DNA of 64,000 nt from Prevotella sp. (GCA_017617615.1 JAFZVV010000002.1:1-64000); one strand, 5' to 3'; numbered from the stretch's first letter, positions 19,497 to 29,600 are shown. Numbers and translations: made by a program. The notes: generated from the sequence alone by a model not told the origin.

Positions 19497-22325
19497 ATGA
19501 GAAAAACGATATGCTTCACCATCCTGTTTCTCTGTGCACTCAGCATCTGGGCACAGAACGACGTGGCGACCCACCGCCAATATCTCAGCGGAACGGGATG
19601 CGACGACATGGTGCAATGGGACTTCTACTGCACCGACGGGCGCAATGCAGGGAAATGGACCAAGATAGGCGTGCCCTCGTGCTGGGAACTGCAGGGATTC
19701 GGCACCTACCAATATGGTGTGCGTTTCTATGGCAAGGAACAACCTGAAGGCATTGCCGACGAGAAAGGGCTCTACAGATACGAGTTCACCCTGCCCGGGA
19801 AATGGACCGGGCGACAGGTGTTCCTGGTGTTCGAGGGGTCGATGACCGACACCAAGGTGACCATCAACGGCAGGAAGGCGGGCGAGGTGCACCAAGGCGG
19901 TTTCTACCGGTTCGAGTACGATGTATCCGATCGTATCTTCTTCGGCAAGAAACGCAACCGCATCGAGGTGGAGGTGAGCAAGGAGAGCGACAACAAGCAG
20001 GTGAACATGGCGGAGCGGCGTGCCGACTACTGGAACTTCGGCGGCATCTTCCGTCCGGTGTACGTAGTGAGCAAGCCCATGCGCAATATCCGGCGCGTAG
20101 CCATCGATGCAGGCATGGACGGCCGTTTCAAGGCCGATATCTTCCTCAACCGCGCCACACCGGGAGCCAGCATCGACGTGGAAATCATCGACGGGAAGAA
20201 CAAGGTGGTGGGAACGGGACATGCAACGGGAGCCGCCGACACCTTCAAGGCCGACTTCACCGTGCCTTCGCCCCTGCTATGGACTGCGGAGACACCACAT
20301 CTCTACACCGCCGTCTTCACCCTTCGCGATGCCGACGGCAAGGCATTGCATGTGGAGCGCGAGCGCTTCGGGTTCCGCACCATCGAATACCGCGAGAGCG
20401 ACGGCGTATATATCAACGGCAAGAAAGTGATTTTCAAGGGCGTCAACCGCCACTCTTTCCGTCCGGAGAGCGGACGCACGCTGTCGAAGGCGAAAAACAT
20501 CGAAGACGTGCTGCTCATCAAGAGCATGAACATGAATGCCGTGCGGCTCTCACACTATCCTGCCGACCCGGAGTTCCTTGATGCCTGCGACTCTCTCGGC
20601 CTCTATGTGGAGAACGAACTGAGTGGATGGCACAGGGCTCACGAGACCATCGTGGGACAGCAACTGGTGGAAGAGATGGTGACACGCGACGTGAACCATC
20701 CCTCGGTCATCTTCTGGAGCAACGGCAACGAGGGTGGGTTCAACTACGAACTGGAACCGTTCTTCCACAAGTTCGACCCCCAGCAGCGCGTGGTGCTCTA
20801 TCCCTGGGCCAACCGCAACGGCTTCGAGACCAAGCACTACCGCTCGTATGGCGAGACCGCCGAATACATGCGGAAGAAAGAGATATTCATGCCCACGGAG
20901 TTCCTGCATGGCCTCTACGACGGAGGACATGGTGCCGGACTCGCCGACTACTGGCGACTGATGATGTCGAACCCACGCTGTGCCGGAGGGTTCCTCTGGG
21001 ACCTCTGCGACCAAGGGGTGGTACGCACCGACCTCAACGGGATGCTCGACTGCGTGGGCAACTATGGTGCCGATGGCATCGTAGGACCGCATTTCGAGAA
21101 GGAAGGGTCGTACTACACCATCAAGCAGATATGGTGTCCCGTACAAGTGACGACCAAAGACTCAAAAGACCCTTCCCACATCCACCTGACCGTCACCAAC
21201 CGCTACGACTTCACCAACCTGAAGGACTGTCGGCTCGACTACCGCTGGCTGACGATGCCCCTTGACCATCGTTCCGGCGACACGAAGGAGAAAGAGCACG
21301 GCAAGGGCACACTGTCGCTGCCGGAGGTGGAGCCCGGCGACTCCACCACCATCGACCTCAGGCAGCCCGACGATGCCGACGTGCTCGAAGTGCTCGAAGT
21401 GAAAGCCATCGACCCCCATGGTGCAGAACTCTTCACCTGGCGGTTCGATGACGGTCCCTATTTCGACGACATTGCCATCTATCAAGACCCCTTCACCACC
21501 GACGAAAATGAAGAATTCGTGAAGGTGACCAATGGCAACGCCGTCTACCGCTTCTCAAAAAAAGACGGAAGGCTATGCGACGTGACTGTCGGCAAGAGCA
21601 CCATCAGTCTTGGCAATGGTCCTCGCTTCGTGGCGCTGCGCCGCAGCGACCGTTCCTTCGACCAGTTCTATAACCACGACGACAAGCAGGCCTTTGAGAA
21701 GAAGACACAATACACCGAATATGCCGACCAAGGGGTGTTCGACGGTTTCGAGTGGCAAGACCACACCCTCATGGCGAAATACCGCCACGGCTCACTCGAC
21801 AAGGTGAGGTGGACATTCCTGGGACAGGGCGAGGTGGAAATCGATGCCTGTTACAACTTCACCGGCGTAGTAGACCTCATGGGCATCAGTTTCGACTACC
21901 CGGAACAACAGATGCGCTGGAAGAAATGGGTGGGCAACGGTCCCTACCGTGTGTGGCAGAACCGCATGGAAGGACCACAGTACGGGTGCTGGCAGACCGA
22001 CTACAACGACCCCATCCCCGGCGAGACCTTCGAATACCCTGAGTTCAAAGGCTACTTCTCCAACGTGAGATGGATGCAGTTGGGCACCGGCGAAGGGAAG
22101 ATTTGCCTCACGCCCATCGAAGGCTCCGGCTTCGTAGGCGTCTATGCTCCGCGCGACGGACGCGACCATATCCTCTACGACCTGCCCAACACCGGCCTGT
22201 CGCTGCTGAAGGTCATCCCTGCCGTGCGCAACAAGGTGAACACCACCGACCTCAACGGCCCTTCCGCACAGCCCTACTGGGCAGCGGGCGCAGGACACAT
22301 CAGGGCACTCCTGTCTTTTGAATAG
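19497..22325 (+). CDS. GH2 glycoside hydrolase, exported, divergent subfamily
   Basis: The 942-aa protein has a signal peptide (MRKTICFTILFLCALSIWAQ). GH2 domains follow: jelly roll (about 30-195), Ig-like, TIM barrel (about 300-560) and a long C-terminal part containing a Bgal_small_N-like beta domain (about 650-940). The acid/base is Glu412 in FWSNGNEGGFN. The likely nucleophile is Glu468 in MPTEFLHGLYDG; the motif differs from classical LacZ (SEYxHAMGN), so the substrate may not be beta-galactoside. Possible activities include beta-glucuronidase or alpha-L-arabinopyranosidase. It is the second gene of a GH2-GH2-GH106 run. Confidence 0.9.
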   Translation: MRKTICFTILFLCALSIWAQNDVATHRQYLSGTGCDDMVQWDFYCTDGRNAGKWTKIGVPSCWELQGFGTYQYGVRFYGKEQPEGIADEKGLYRYEFTLPGKWTGRQVFLVFEGSMTDTKVTINGRKAGEVHQGGFYRFEYDVSDRIFFGKKRNRIEVEVSKESDNKQVNMAERRADYWNFGGIFRPVYVVSKPMRNIRRVAIDAGMDGRFKADIFLNRATPGASIDVEIIDGKNKVVGTGHATGAADTFKADFTVPSPLLWTAETPHLYTAVFTLRDADGKALHVERERFGFRTIEYRESDGVYINGKKVIFKGVNRHSFRPESGRTLSKAKNIEDVLLIKSMNMNAVRLSHYPADPEFLDACDSLGLYVENELSGWHRAHETIVGQQLVEEMVTRDVNHPSVIFWSNGNEGGFNYELEPFFHKFDPQQRVVLYPWANRNGFETKHYRSYGETAEYMRKKEIFMPTEFLHGLYDGGHGAGLADYWRLMMSNPRCAGGFLWDLCDQGVVRTDLNGMLDCVGNYGADGIVGPHFEKEGSYYTIKQIWCPVQVTTKDSKDPSHIHLTVTNRYDFTNLKDCRLDYRWLTMPLDHRSGDTKEKEHGKGTLSLPEVEPGDSTTIDLRQPDDADVLEVLEVKAIDPHGAELFTWRFDDGPYFDDIAIYQDPFTTDENEEFVKVTNGNAVYRFSKKDGRLCDVTVGKSTISLGNGPRFVALRRSDRSFDQFYNHDDKQAFEKKTQYTEYADQGVFDGFEWQDHTLMAKYRHGSLDKVRWTFLGQGEVEIDACYNFTGVVDLMGISFDYPEQQMRWKKWVGNGPYRVWQNRMEGPQYGCWQTDYNDPIPGETFEYPEFKGYFSNVRWMQLGTGEGKICLTPIEGSGFVGVYAPRDGRDHILYDLPNTGLSLLKVIPAVRNKVNTTDLNGPSAQPYWAAGAGHIRALLSFE

Positions 22326-22377
22326 GCCACTTCATAAACCCATTAAATGCAGAATCTCAGGACAACGTTCCTTGACT

Positions 22378-22411
22378 CATTTTCAATTTTCAATCTTCAA
22401 TTTTCAATATT
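22378..22411 (+). repeat. Heptad-only fragment of the modular repeat
   Basis: Four to five CAATTTT/CAATCTT heptads abut the GH106 start codon. In frame they would read as a false N-terminal extension (SIFNLQFSI), so the start was placed after them. Confidence 0.8.
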
Positions 22412-22412
22412 A

Positions 22413-25400
22413 ATGAAACCCCTCCTCCTCTGCATCCTCTTCCTGACAGCCACCCTCACGATGGCTGCCGACGAGCCGCGTGGTGATGCCGATGCCCGCC
22501 CGTGGACCTTCTGGTACTGGATGTACGGATGTGTGAGCGACGAGGGTATCCGACTCGACCTGCAAGGGATGAAGGACGCGGGTATCGCAGGCTTCTACCT
22601 CATGCCCATCAAAGACGTTTCAGACGGACCACAGTTTGGTGGCACCGCACGACAACTGTCGGAAGAGTGGTGGAAACATATTGACACCGTGTGCCAGGTG
22701 GCCGACAGTCTGGGACTGCAGATGGGCATCCACCTCTCCGACGGCTTCGCCCTGGGCGGTGGTCCGTGGATAACACCCGAGGAGTCGATGCAACGCGTGG
22801 TATGGACGGACACCATCGTCGAAGGCGACAAGCAGGGACTCGTCCTCCGTCAGCCACAAGCCAACGAAGGGTTCTATCGCGACATCGCCACCTTCGCCAT
22901 TCCCGTCATCAACCACGATGCAGCACAGCCTCAGTGCTCGGTCGACTTCCCCTTCCGCAGCGACGACCCCTGCGACATCTTCTTCGAATATGACCAGCCG
23001 TTCACCCTCCGTCGTATCCGCATCATCACAGGAGGCAACAACTATCAGGCACACCGATGGCAACTCTATGCCTCCGACGACGGCGTCAGCTACCACCATG
23101 TGCGTGACATTGAACCTGCCCGACAGGGATGGCAGAACACCGATGCACAAGCCACCTATGCCGTGCCCGCCACCCGGGCGCGTTTCTTCAAGATGCACTG
23201 GACGCCCGTGGGCAGCGACCCCGGCAGTGAGGACATGGATGCCGCCAAGTGGAAGCCCGTGCTCAAGGTGGCACGGATAGAACTGGGCAGCGACGCCGTG
23301 GTCGACGGCTACGAGGGGAAGTCGGGCGTGGCATGGCGGGTAAGCAAGGCATTCCCCGTGGCCGATGCCGACTGCGTTTCACCAGCACGAATCCTTCGTC
23401 TCTCGCTCGATGGCGACCGCGTCGCGAACACCCTTCCCCCAGGCAGATGGCGTGTGCTCCGCATGGGTTACACCTCAACAGGCCATGCCAATGCCACTGG
23501 TGGCGGCGGACGTGGACTGGAGTGCGACAAGTTCTCGCGCACCGCCATCCGCAAGCAACTGAGCCATTGGTTCGGCGAGATACATGCCCGTGCACCGAAG
23601 TCAGTGCTCACCCGGTTGCATGTCGACAGTTGGGAGTGTGGGTCGCAAAACTGGAGCAGCACGTTCGCCGAAGAGTTTGCACGGCGCCGTGGCTACGACA
23701 TCACGCCCTGGTTGCCCGTCTATGCCGGCGTGCCCATGGGGAGCAGCGCACAGACCGACCAGGTGCTGCGCGACATCCGCCAGACCATCGCCGACCTCAT
23801 CGACGAGGTGTTCTTCGATGAGATGGAAAAGGCGGCACGGCGCTATGGCGTAAGGCTCTCCACCGAATGTGTGGCACCCACGATGGTGAGCGACGGACTG
23901 CTGCACTACCGGCATGCCGACTACCCGATGGGGGAGTTCTGGCTCCACTCGCCCACGCATGACAAGCCCAACGACATGCTTGATGCCATCAGCGGCGCAC
24001 ATGTCTACGGCAAGCCCATCATTCAAGCCGAGGGATTCACCGAGGTGCGCGGCACATGGGACGAGACACCGGGCATGCTGAAGCCCCTGCTCGACCGCAA
24101 CTACTGCCTGGGCATCAACAGCATCGTGTTTCATGTCAACACCCATAACCCATGGACCGACCGCCGTCCCGGCATGACACTCGACGGCATAGGCACTTTT
24201 TTCCAACGCGACAACACCTGGTGGCGAGAGATGCCTGCCTTCACACAGTATATCACACGGTGCCAGCGCCTGTTGCAGCAAGGGCAACCCGTGGTCGACC
24301 TTGCCGTGTACATCGGCGATGAGGTGCCACGGCGCGCGCTGCTTCCCGAACGACTCTCCCACATCCTTCCCGGGTTGCTGGGCGACTCCCTCCTACACCG
24401 TGAAGCACTGCGCCTCACCAATGAAGGACAACCCATGGAAACCAGTCCGGTAGGCGTGAGCCACACCCGCAACATGACCAAGGCAGAGGAGTGGGTAAAC
24501 CCGCTCCATGGCTACAAATACGACTCTTTCAATGCCGACGTGCTCAGCGGCATGCGGGTCGAAGACGGTATGGTGGTCACCCGCGACGGCATGCGCTATG
24601 CAGCCCTTGTCATCCCTCCCACCCACCTGATGAACCCCGACAGTATCCTTGCCTGCGACGAACGGGTAACGGCGTTGCGCCAACAAGGCGCGCGCGTCAT
24701 CCAACACCCCTGGATCTCCAGCGACCTCAGCAGTCTCGGCATCCCACCCGACGTGGTGCTGCCCATCGGCATCGACTACACGCACCGGCAGACCGACAGC
24801 GAAGACCTCTATTTCTTCAGCAACCAGACCGACCGCACCATCACCTTCAATCCCCGGTGCAGGACAAGGCGTGCCCATTGCTACCTCTACGACCCCCTTA
24901 CCGATACAACCACGCAAGCCACAGACGCCATCACCCTCGCCCCATATGGATCGGTGTTCTGCCTCTTCTCCGATAAGCCCTTCGCCACCACCACGAAATA
25001 TGGTCTCCCCGGAAAACCCGGAAAACCCGGAAAGCCCGGAAAGCCCAGAGAATCCGCTGCCCCCGAAAGCCCCACCATAACCGACCTTCCTGGCCCATGG
25101 CATCTCACCTTTGAAGAGACTGGCATAGAAACCGACACGCCCCTCGTAGGTTGGGAGACTTTTGATGACCCGGGCATCAGATATTACTCCGGTCATGCCA
25201 CCTATACCAAGACTTTCAACTTCCGCGGCAAGGGGAAAGGAAAGACGCTACTGCACCTCGGTGAGGTGCACGACATCGCCACGGTATATGTCAACGGCAT
25301 CTGCTGCGGTACGGCATGGACGCACCCCTATTGCGTCGACATCACCCCTGCCTTGCGCAAGGGGAAGAACACCCTCTGCATCGAGGTGGTGAACACCTGG

Positions 25401-25574
25401 GCCAACGCCCTCCAAGGTGCCGACGAAGGCACGCCTCCCTTCAAAGGCATCTGGACCAACGCAAAATACCGCCGCGCCGAAAAGACCCTGCTTCCCGCAG
25501 GCCTCCTGGGGCCCGTAGTCATCACCACAGAGAAGAAAAGCCCTAAAGACGCTAAAAAACTTAGGTATCCCTAG
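22413..25574 (+). CDS. GH106 alpha-L-rhamnosidase, exported
   Basis: The start at 22413 gives 1053 aa with a signal peptide (MKPLLLCILFLTATLTMAA). The N-terminus is typical of GH106 (RPWTFWYWMYGCVSDEGI...DLQGMKDAGIAGFYLMP). The core has RLHVDSWECGSQNW and QAEGFTEVRGTW. Glu408 and Glu540 lie 132 residues apart, the same spacing I recall for the catalytic pair of Bacteroides BT0986. A jelly-roll domain is nested near 150-300. After a GKPGKPGKP linker (about 867-878) comes a C-terminal galactose-binding-like domain (about 890-1040) as in GH2 enzymes. GH106 enzymes release L-rhamnose from rhamnogalacturonan-type chains. It probably works with the SGNH esterase immediately downstream. Confidence 0.93.
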   Translation: MKPLLLCILFLTATLTMAADEPRGDADARPWTFWYWMYGCVSDEGIRLDLQGMKDAGIAGFYLMPIKDVSDGPQFGGTARQLSEEWWKHIDTVCQVADSLGLQMGIHLSDGFALGGGPWITPEESMQRVVWTDTIVEGDKQGLVLRQPQANEGFYRDIATFAIPVINHDAAQPQCSVDFPFRSDDPCDIFFEYDQPFTLRRIRIITGGNNYQAHRWQLYASDDGVSYHHVRDIEPARQGWQNTDAQATYAVPATRARFFKMHWTPVGSDPGSEDMDAAKWKPVLKVARIELGSDAVVDGYEGKSGVAWRVSKAFPVADADCVSPARILRLSLDGDRVANTLPPGRWRVLRMGYTSTGHANATGGGGRGLECDKFSRTAIRKQLSHWFGEIHARAPKSVLTRLHVDSWECGSQNWSSTFAEEFARRRGYDITPWLPVYAGVPMGSSAQTDQVLRDIRQTIADLIDEVFFDEMEKAARRYGVRLSTECVAPTMVSDGLLHYRHADYPMGEFWLHSPTHDKPNDMLDAISGAHVYGKPIIQAEGFTEVRGTWDETPGMLKPLLDRNYCLGINSIVFHVNTHNPWTDRRPGMTLDGIGTFFQRDNTWWREMPAFTQYITRCQRLLQQGQPVVDLAVYIGDEVPRRALLPERLSHILPGLLGDSLLHREALRLTNEGQPMETSPVGVSHTRNMTKAEEWVNPLHGYKYDSFNADVLSGMRVEDGMVVTRDGMRYAALVIPPTHLMNPDSILACDERVTALRQQGARVIQHPWISSDLSSLGIPPDVVLPIGIDYTHRQTDSEDLYFFSNQTDRTITFNPRCRTRRAHCYLYDPLTDTTTQATDAITLAPYGSVFCLFSDKPFATTTKYGLPGKPGKPGKPGKPRESAAPESPTITDLPGPWHLTFEETGIETDTPLVGWETFDDPGIRYYSGHATYTKTFNFRGKGKGKTLLHLGEVHDIATVYVNGICCGTAWTHPYCVDITPALRKGKNTLCIEVVNTWANALQGADEGTPPFKGIWTNAKYRRAEKTLLPAGLLGPVVITTEKKSPKDAKKLRYP
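25011..25046 (+). repeat. 9-bp in-frame tandem repeat encoding Gly-Lys-Pro
   Basis: Four units (GGAAAACCC twice, GGAAAGCCC twice) encode collagen-like GKP triplets in the linker before the last GH106 domain. Copy changes keep the frame. Confidence 0.9.
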
Positions 25575-25607
25575 GCATACCCAGGACAACCTAGAAATCC
25601 CTTGATA

Positions 25608-25660
25608 CCCCTAGCCCCCTAGATATCCCCAGAAATCCCCCCTAGAACCCCCTAACCCCC
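25608..25660 (-). repeat. G-rich tract on the minus strand with six G-runs, and CTAG-rich sequence
   Basis: The plus strand carries six C-runs of 4-6 bases (25608, 25615, 25627, 25637, 25648, 25656) separated by short TAG, AGAT or AAAT spacers. On the minus strand this fits a G-quadruplex pattern. CCTAG recurs through 25570-25645. It lies between the GH106 stop and the SGNH gene start; the messenger there is C-rich. Confidence 0.8.
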
Positions 25661-25667
25661 AACAATC

Positions 25668-27068
25668 ATGAAAAGATACCATTCCATCATCCTCTGCCTC
25701 CTCATCGTCATGACAGCCCATGCCAAGGTGACGCTGCCCAAAATCTTCAGCGACGGCATGGTGCTGCAGCGTGAGACATCGGTCAACCTCTGGGGAGAGG
25801 CCCGGAAACATGCCATGGTGACCATCATCACCTCATGGGACAAGCACACCTACCGCGCAACATTGGACCGTCACGGACATTGGCATCAGACCATCACCAC
25901 CCCCAAGGCGGGAGGCCCCTATACCATCACCTTCAACGACGGTCAGAAAACCATCCTCAGCGACGTGTACATCGGCGAGGTGTGGCTGTGCAGTGGACAA
26001 AGTAACATGGAGATGCTCATGAAGGGGTACAAGGCGCAACCCGTAGAGGGTGCCGTGGAAGACGTGCTCAACAGTACCGACCCCCAACTGCGGATGTTCA
26101 CCGTAAAACAAAACAGTCAGTTCGAACCGGTAGACACCATTGGCGGTTCCTGGAAAGATGCCACCCCGACACACGTGCGTGAGTTCAGTGCCACCGCCTA
26201 CTATTTCGGCCGCCAACTGCGCCGCGTGCTGGATGTGCCCGTGGGGCTCATCGTCACGGCTTGGGGCGGGTCTTCCTGCGAGGCATGGATGAAGGCCGAC
26301 TGGCTTCGCGCATTCCCCGATGCGAAGATTCCGCAGTCGGCGGATGACATCAAGTCGAAGAACCGCACCCCCACCGTACTCTATAACGGCATGCTGCACC
26401 CACTCATCGGCTACACCATGCGTGGGGTGATTTGGTATCAGGGCGAGGACAACGTGCCCCGCTACGCCACCTATGCCGACATGCTTGGCACGATGATTCG
26501 CGGATGGCGTGAAGAATGGCAACAGGGCGATTTCCCCTTCTACTACTGTCAGATTGCGCCATACAACTACGAGGCGTTGAACTGGGGCGCCAACAGCGCC
26601 CTGCTCCGCGAACAGCAGGCATTGGTAGAGCGCCAGGTGTCCAATACCGGTATGGCAGTGCTATTGGACACGGGTCTGCAGAAATGCATCCATCCCCGCA
26701 AGAAACGGCAGGCAGGCGAACGACTCGCCCTCCTCGCGCTGGGCAACACCTACGGCATTGACGGCCTTCCGGTGTTCGCACGTTATGAGGGCATGGAAGT
26801 GCGGGGCGACACCGCCGTCGTGCGTTTCGAGCGTTCGAAGGAATGGGTCTATTTCGACCATAGTTCCCCCACCCCATTATTCGAGATTGCCGGCAGCGAC
26901 AGGGTGTTCCATCCCGCCCGGGCATGGATAGAGCGCAACAGGGTGTATGTGCGCAGCGACAGTGTGGCACAGCCCGTCGCCGTGCGCTACGCCTTCCACG
27001 ACTGGGTAGAGGGCAACCTCTTCTGCGACGGCCTTCCCATCAGCTCTTTCCGCACGGATGACTGGTAA
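25668..27068 (+). CDS. SGNH-type carbohydrate O-acetylesterase (sialate O-acetylesterase-like), exported
   Basis: The 466-aa protein has a signal peptide (MKRYHSIILCLLIVMTAHA). Residues about 20-100 form a beta domain, typical of this family, and the SASA-type esterase domain follows. The nucleophile is Ser112 in VWLCSGQSNME. Conserved Gly and Asn blocks are present (VGLIVTAWGGSSCEAWM and IWYQGEDNV). The catalytic His is probably His342 in KCIHPRKK with Asp334 upstream. Such enzymes remove O-acetyl groups from plant polysaccharides or sialic acid. Next to GH106 and GH78, deacetylation of pectin or rhamnogalacturonan is the more likely job (inference). Confidence 0.92.
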   Translation: MKRYHSIILCLLIVMTAHAKVTLPKIFSDGMVLQRETSVNLWGEARKHAMVTIITSWDKHTYRATLDRHGHWHQTITTPKAGGPYTITFNDGQKTILSDVYIGEVWLCSGQSNMEMLMKGYKAQPVEGAVEDVLNSTDPQLRMFTVKQNSQFEPVDTIGGSWKDATPTHVREFSATAYYFGRQLRRVLDVPVGLIVTAWGGSSCEAWMKADWLRAFPDAKIPQSADDIKSKNRTPTVLYNGMLHPLIGYTMRGVIWYQGEDNVPRYATYADMLGTMIRGWREEWQQGDFPFYYCQIAPYNYEALNWGANSALLREQQALVERQVSNTGMAVLLDTGLQKCIHPRKKRQAGERLALLALGNTYGIDGLPVFARYEGMEVRGDTAVVRFERSKEWVYFDHSSPTPLFEIAGSDRVFHPARAWIERNRVYVRSDSVAQPVAVRYAFHDWVEGNLFCDGLPISSFRTDDW

Positions 27069-27077
27069 GAAAAAAAT

Positions 27078-27292
27078 GAGGTTTGATTTCGGGCAAAGCC
27101 CGATTGAAATTTTGGTGATGATGGGCAGAATGGGCAAAATGGGCTGTATGGGCTGAATGGGCTGAGTCGCAAGTCACATGTCCTTTTAACATCCCTTTAA
27201 CTCCCCTTCAAGAAATAGAGTCGCAAGTCATATGTCCTTTTAACTTCCCTTTAACTCCCTTTTAACTTCCCTTTTAACTCCCCCTTCCCTTC
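27078..27292 (+). repeat. Modular intergenic repeat with duplicated core
   Basis: GAGGTTTGATTTC, hairpin GGGC-AAA-GCCC, one heptad, TTTGGTGATGATGGGC, five nonamers, core GAGTCGCAAGTCACATGTCC, three undecamers, then a second core GAGTCGCAAGTCATATGTCC with four undecamers. It runs right up to the ATG at 27293. Confidence 0.92.
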
Positions 27293-29512
27293 ATGAAACC
27301 CTTCTCCCTTCTCCTCGCCCTGACGTTCTCGGTCGTGCTCCGTGCTGCCGACTACGTGCCGCGCGACGTGGTGTGGACATCACAGAGTCAGAACTCCAGC
27401 GGATCGATGCCCTGCGGAGGGCACGACATCGGCATGAACGTATGGGTGGAGGACGGCGACCTGCTGTGGTACGTGTCGCAGAGCGGGTGGTTCGATGCCA
27501 ACAACACGTTGCTGAAAGCGGGGCGCTGGCGCCTGCACGTAGACGGGAACCCCTTCGGTGCCGCAGACTTCCGCCAGACGCTCCGTCTCGACGGCGGTGA
27601 GGTAGTGGTCGAGGGGGGTGGCATGCAGGTCACCCTCTGGGCGGATGTCTATGCGCCTGTGGTCTACGTCGATATCCGTTCTGCGAAGCCCCGCAATGCA
27701 ACCCTCGGCTATGAGAGTTGGCGCCACCAGGACCGACCGCTGACGAAGACGGAATGCCAACAGTCGTCGTGGAAATGGCTCGTGCCGAAAGACTGCGTCA
27801 CCCAAGCCGATGACATCGTGAGCGACACCCACCGCCTGACCGTCACCCACCAGAACCCCCAGCAGACCGTCTTCGACTTCACCGTGGCATACGAACACCT
27901 CGAGGCCATCAAAGACAGCCTCTACAACCCCATCGGCGGTAGGAGGATGAGCGTGGTGACCGAAGTGCCCGACTTCACCTTCTCAGGCACCAGCGAGGGG
28001 CGTTATGCCTCTACCGACTACCGCTCGTGGAACTACACCTGTCCTATGCTGCGGCGAACCACCCTGCGCCTCTTGCTCGACAATGGTGACGGCACACCCT
28101 CCGTACTGCCGAAAAGCGCACGCGAATCGGCACGGAGGAGTCAGCAGTGGTGGCACCAGTACTGGCAGCGCAGTTGGATACAGACCGATGGCAGCAATGC
28201 CGATGCCGCCCATATTGCTCGCAACTACGACCTGTTCCGTTACCTGCTCGGCTGCAACGCCTACAGTCAGTGGCCCACGAAATTCAACGGAGGCCTGTTC
28301 ACCTTCGACCCCGAATACGTGGAACGGCCATCGGCCGACGGCGTCCCCACCAACCCCTTCACCCCCGACTACCGGAAATGGGGCGGCGGCACGATGACGG
28401 CACAGAACCAGCGCCTGGTCTATTGGCCCATGCTGAAGAGCGGCGATATCGACATGATGGTGGCACAGTTCGACACCTACCTACGCATGTTGCCCAACGC
28501 CATGGCACGCACCCGCCACTACTGGGGCCATGGCGGGGCATCGTTTACCGAACAGACAGAGAATTTCGGACTGCCCAACCCCGCCGAATACGGCAAGCAC
28601 CCCGAGGGCAGCGACTACGGCACGGAGCGCAACGCATGGCTGGAATACGAGTGGGACACCGTACTGGAGTTCTGCATGATGATACTCGAAGCGCAGGGCT
28701 ACCAGTCGGGCACCGCGGCAAAAACGCCAAGCAACACGCCCACCTTCAACATCGACCGTTACCGCCTGCTGGTATCCCAATGTCTGCAGTTCTTCGACGA
28801 GCACTACCAGTATCTCGCCAAGCAGATGGGCAGCAAGGCGCTTACCGACAGCGGACAACTCATCATCTATCCCGGGTCGGCATGCGAGACGTATAAGATG
28901 GCGTACAACCCGTCGAGCACCATCGCCGCACTGCGCACCGTGGCTGCTGCTTTCGAAGGCACACCCCTACCCCTGGAGCGCATACCTGAGATACCATTGC
29001 ACATCATCGGTGGCGACACCTGCATCGCGCCAGCCATGGCATGGAGCCGCGTACAGAACGAGGAGACGCCCCAACTCTACCCCGTCTTCCCCTGGCGGGT
29101 GTATGGACTGGGGCGTCCCAGTCTCGACATCGCCCGCAACACCTATCTGCGCGACCCACACGCCGTGGCGATGCGCAGCAGCAAGGGATGGAAGCAGGAC
29201 AATATCTGGGCGGCATGCCTGGGACTCACCGACGAGGCCCGTCGTCTCTGCGTGGAGAAGTTCGCCGACGGTCCCTACCGCTTCCCCGTGTTCTGGGAGC
29301 CCGGTTTCGACTGGGCGCCCGACCTCAACCGCGGCGGTTCGGCGATGATTGGCGTTCAAGAGATGCTCCTCCAGGAAACGCCCGAGGGTGCCCACCTCCT
29401 CTTCCCCGCCTGGCCCCGTGATTGGAACGCCACCTTCCGCCTGCACGACAGCAGCGGCCACATCGTTGAGGGCACCATCCGCGATGGGGTCATTACAGAA
29501 AGGGTGTATTGA
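27293..29512 (+). CDS. DUF5703/GH95-like six-hairpin glycosidase, exported
   Basis: The 739-aa protein has a short signal peptide (about 1-19, ending LRAAD). The N-terminal 240 residues form a beta-sandwich (VWTSQSQNSSGSMPCGGHDIGMNVWVEDGDLLWYV) as in the DUF5703 family and at the front of GH95 enzymes. Residues about 280-660 are helical and Trp/Tyr-rich (YLLGCNAYSQWPTKFNGGLFTFD, WLEYEWDTVLEF), consistent with an (alpha/alpha)6 barrel. The C-terminus is a small beta domain. GH95 enzymes act on alpha-L-fucosides or alpha-L-galactosides; membership here is inferred from architecture, not from catalytic residues, which I cannot assign with confidence. Confidence 0.8.
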   Translation: MKPFSLLLALTFSVVLRAADYVPRDVVWTSQSQNSSGSMPCGGHDIGMNVWVEDGDLLWYVSQSGWFDANNTLLKAGRWRLHVDGNPFGAADFRQTLRLDGGEVVVEGGGMQVTLWADVYAPVVYVDIRSAKPRNATLGYESWRHQDRPLTKTECQQSSWKWLVPKDCVTQADDIVSDTHRLTVTHQNPQQTVFDFTVAYEHLEAIKDSLYNPIGGRRMSVVTEVPDFTFSGTSEGRYASTDYRSWNYTCPMLRRTTLRLLLDNGDGTPSVLPKSARESARRSQQWWHQYWQRSWIQTDGSNADAAHIARNYDLFRYLLGCNAYSQWPTKFNGGLFTFDPEYVERPSADGVPTNPFTPDYRKWGGGTMTAQNQRLVYWPMLKSGDIDMMVAQFDTYLRMLPNAMARTRHYWGHGGASFTEQTENFGLPNPAEYGKHPEGSDYGTERNAWLEYEWDTVLEFCMMILEAQGYQSGTAAKTPSNTPTFNIDRYRLLVSQCLQFFDEHYQYLAKQMGSKALTDSGQLIIYPGSACETYKMAYNPSSTIAALRTVAAAFEGTPLPLERIPEIPLHIIGGDTCIAPAMAWSRVQNEETPQLYPVFPWRVYGLGRPSLDIARNTYLRDPHAVAMRSSKGWKQDNIWAACLGLTDEARRLCVEKFADGPYRFPVFWEPGFDWAPDLNRGGSAMIGVQEMLLQETPEGAHLLFPAWPRDWNATFRLHDSSGHIVEGTIRDGVITERVY

Positions 29513-29600
29513 TGAATCGGGAATCATGGGGACGGAGATTTTGATTCAAGTGTTATCGACATGGTAAAAAAAGAAATCAATCATTTTTTCCCAAACTATT

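Noticed and set aside
22347..22412. Earlier start for GH106
   Set aside because: The extra residues (SIFNLQFSI) are translated heptad repeats and would sit before a good signal peptide.
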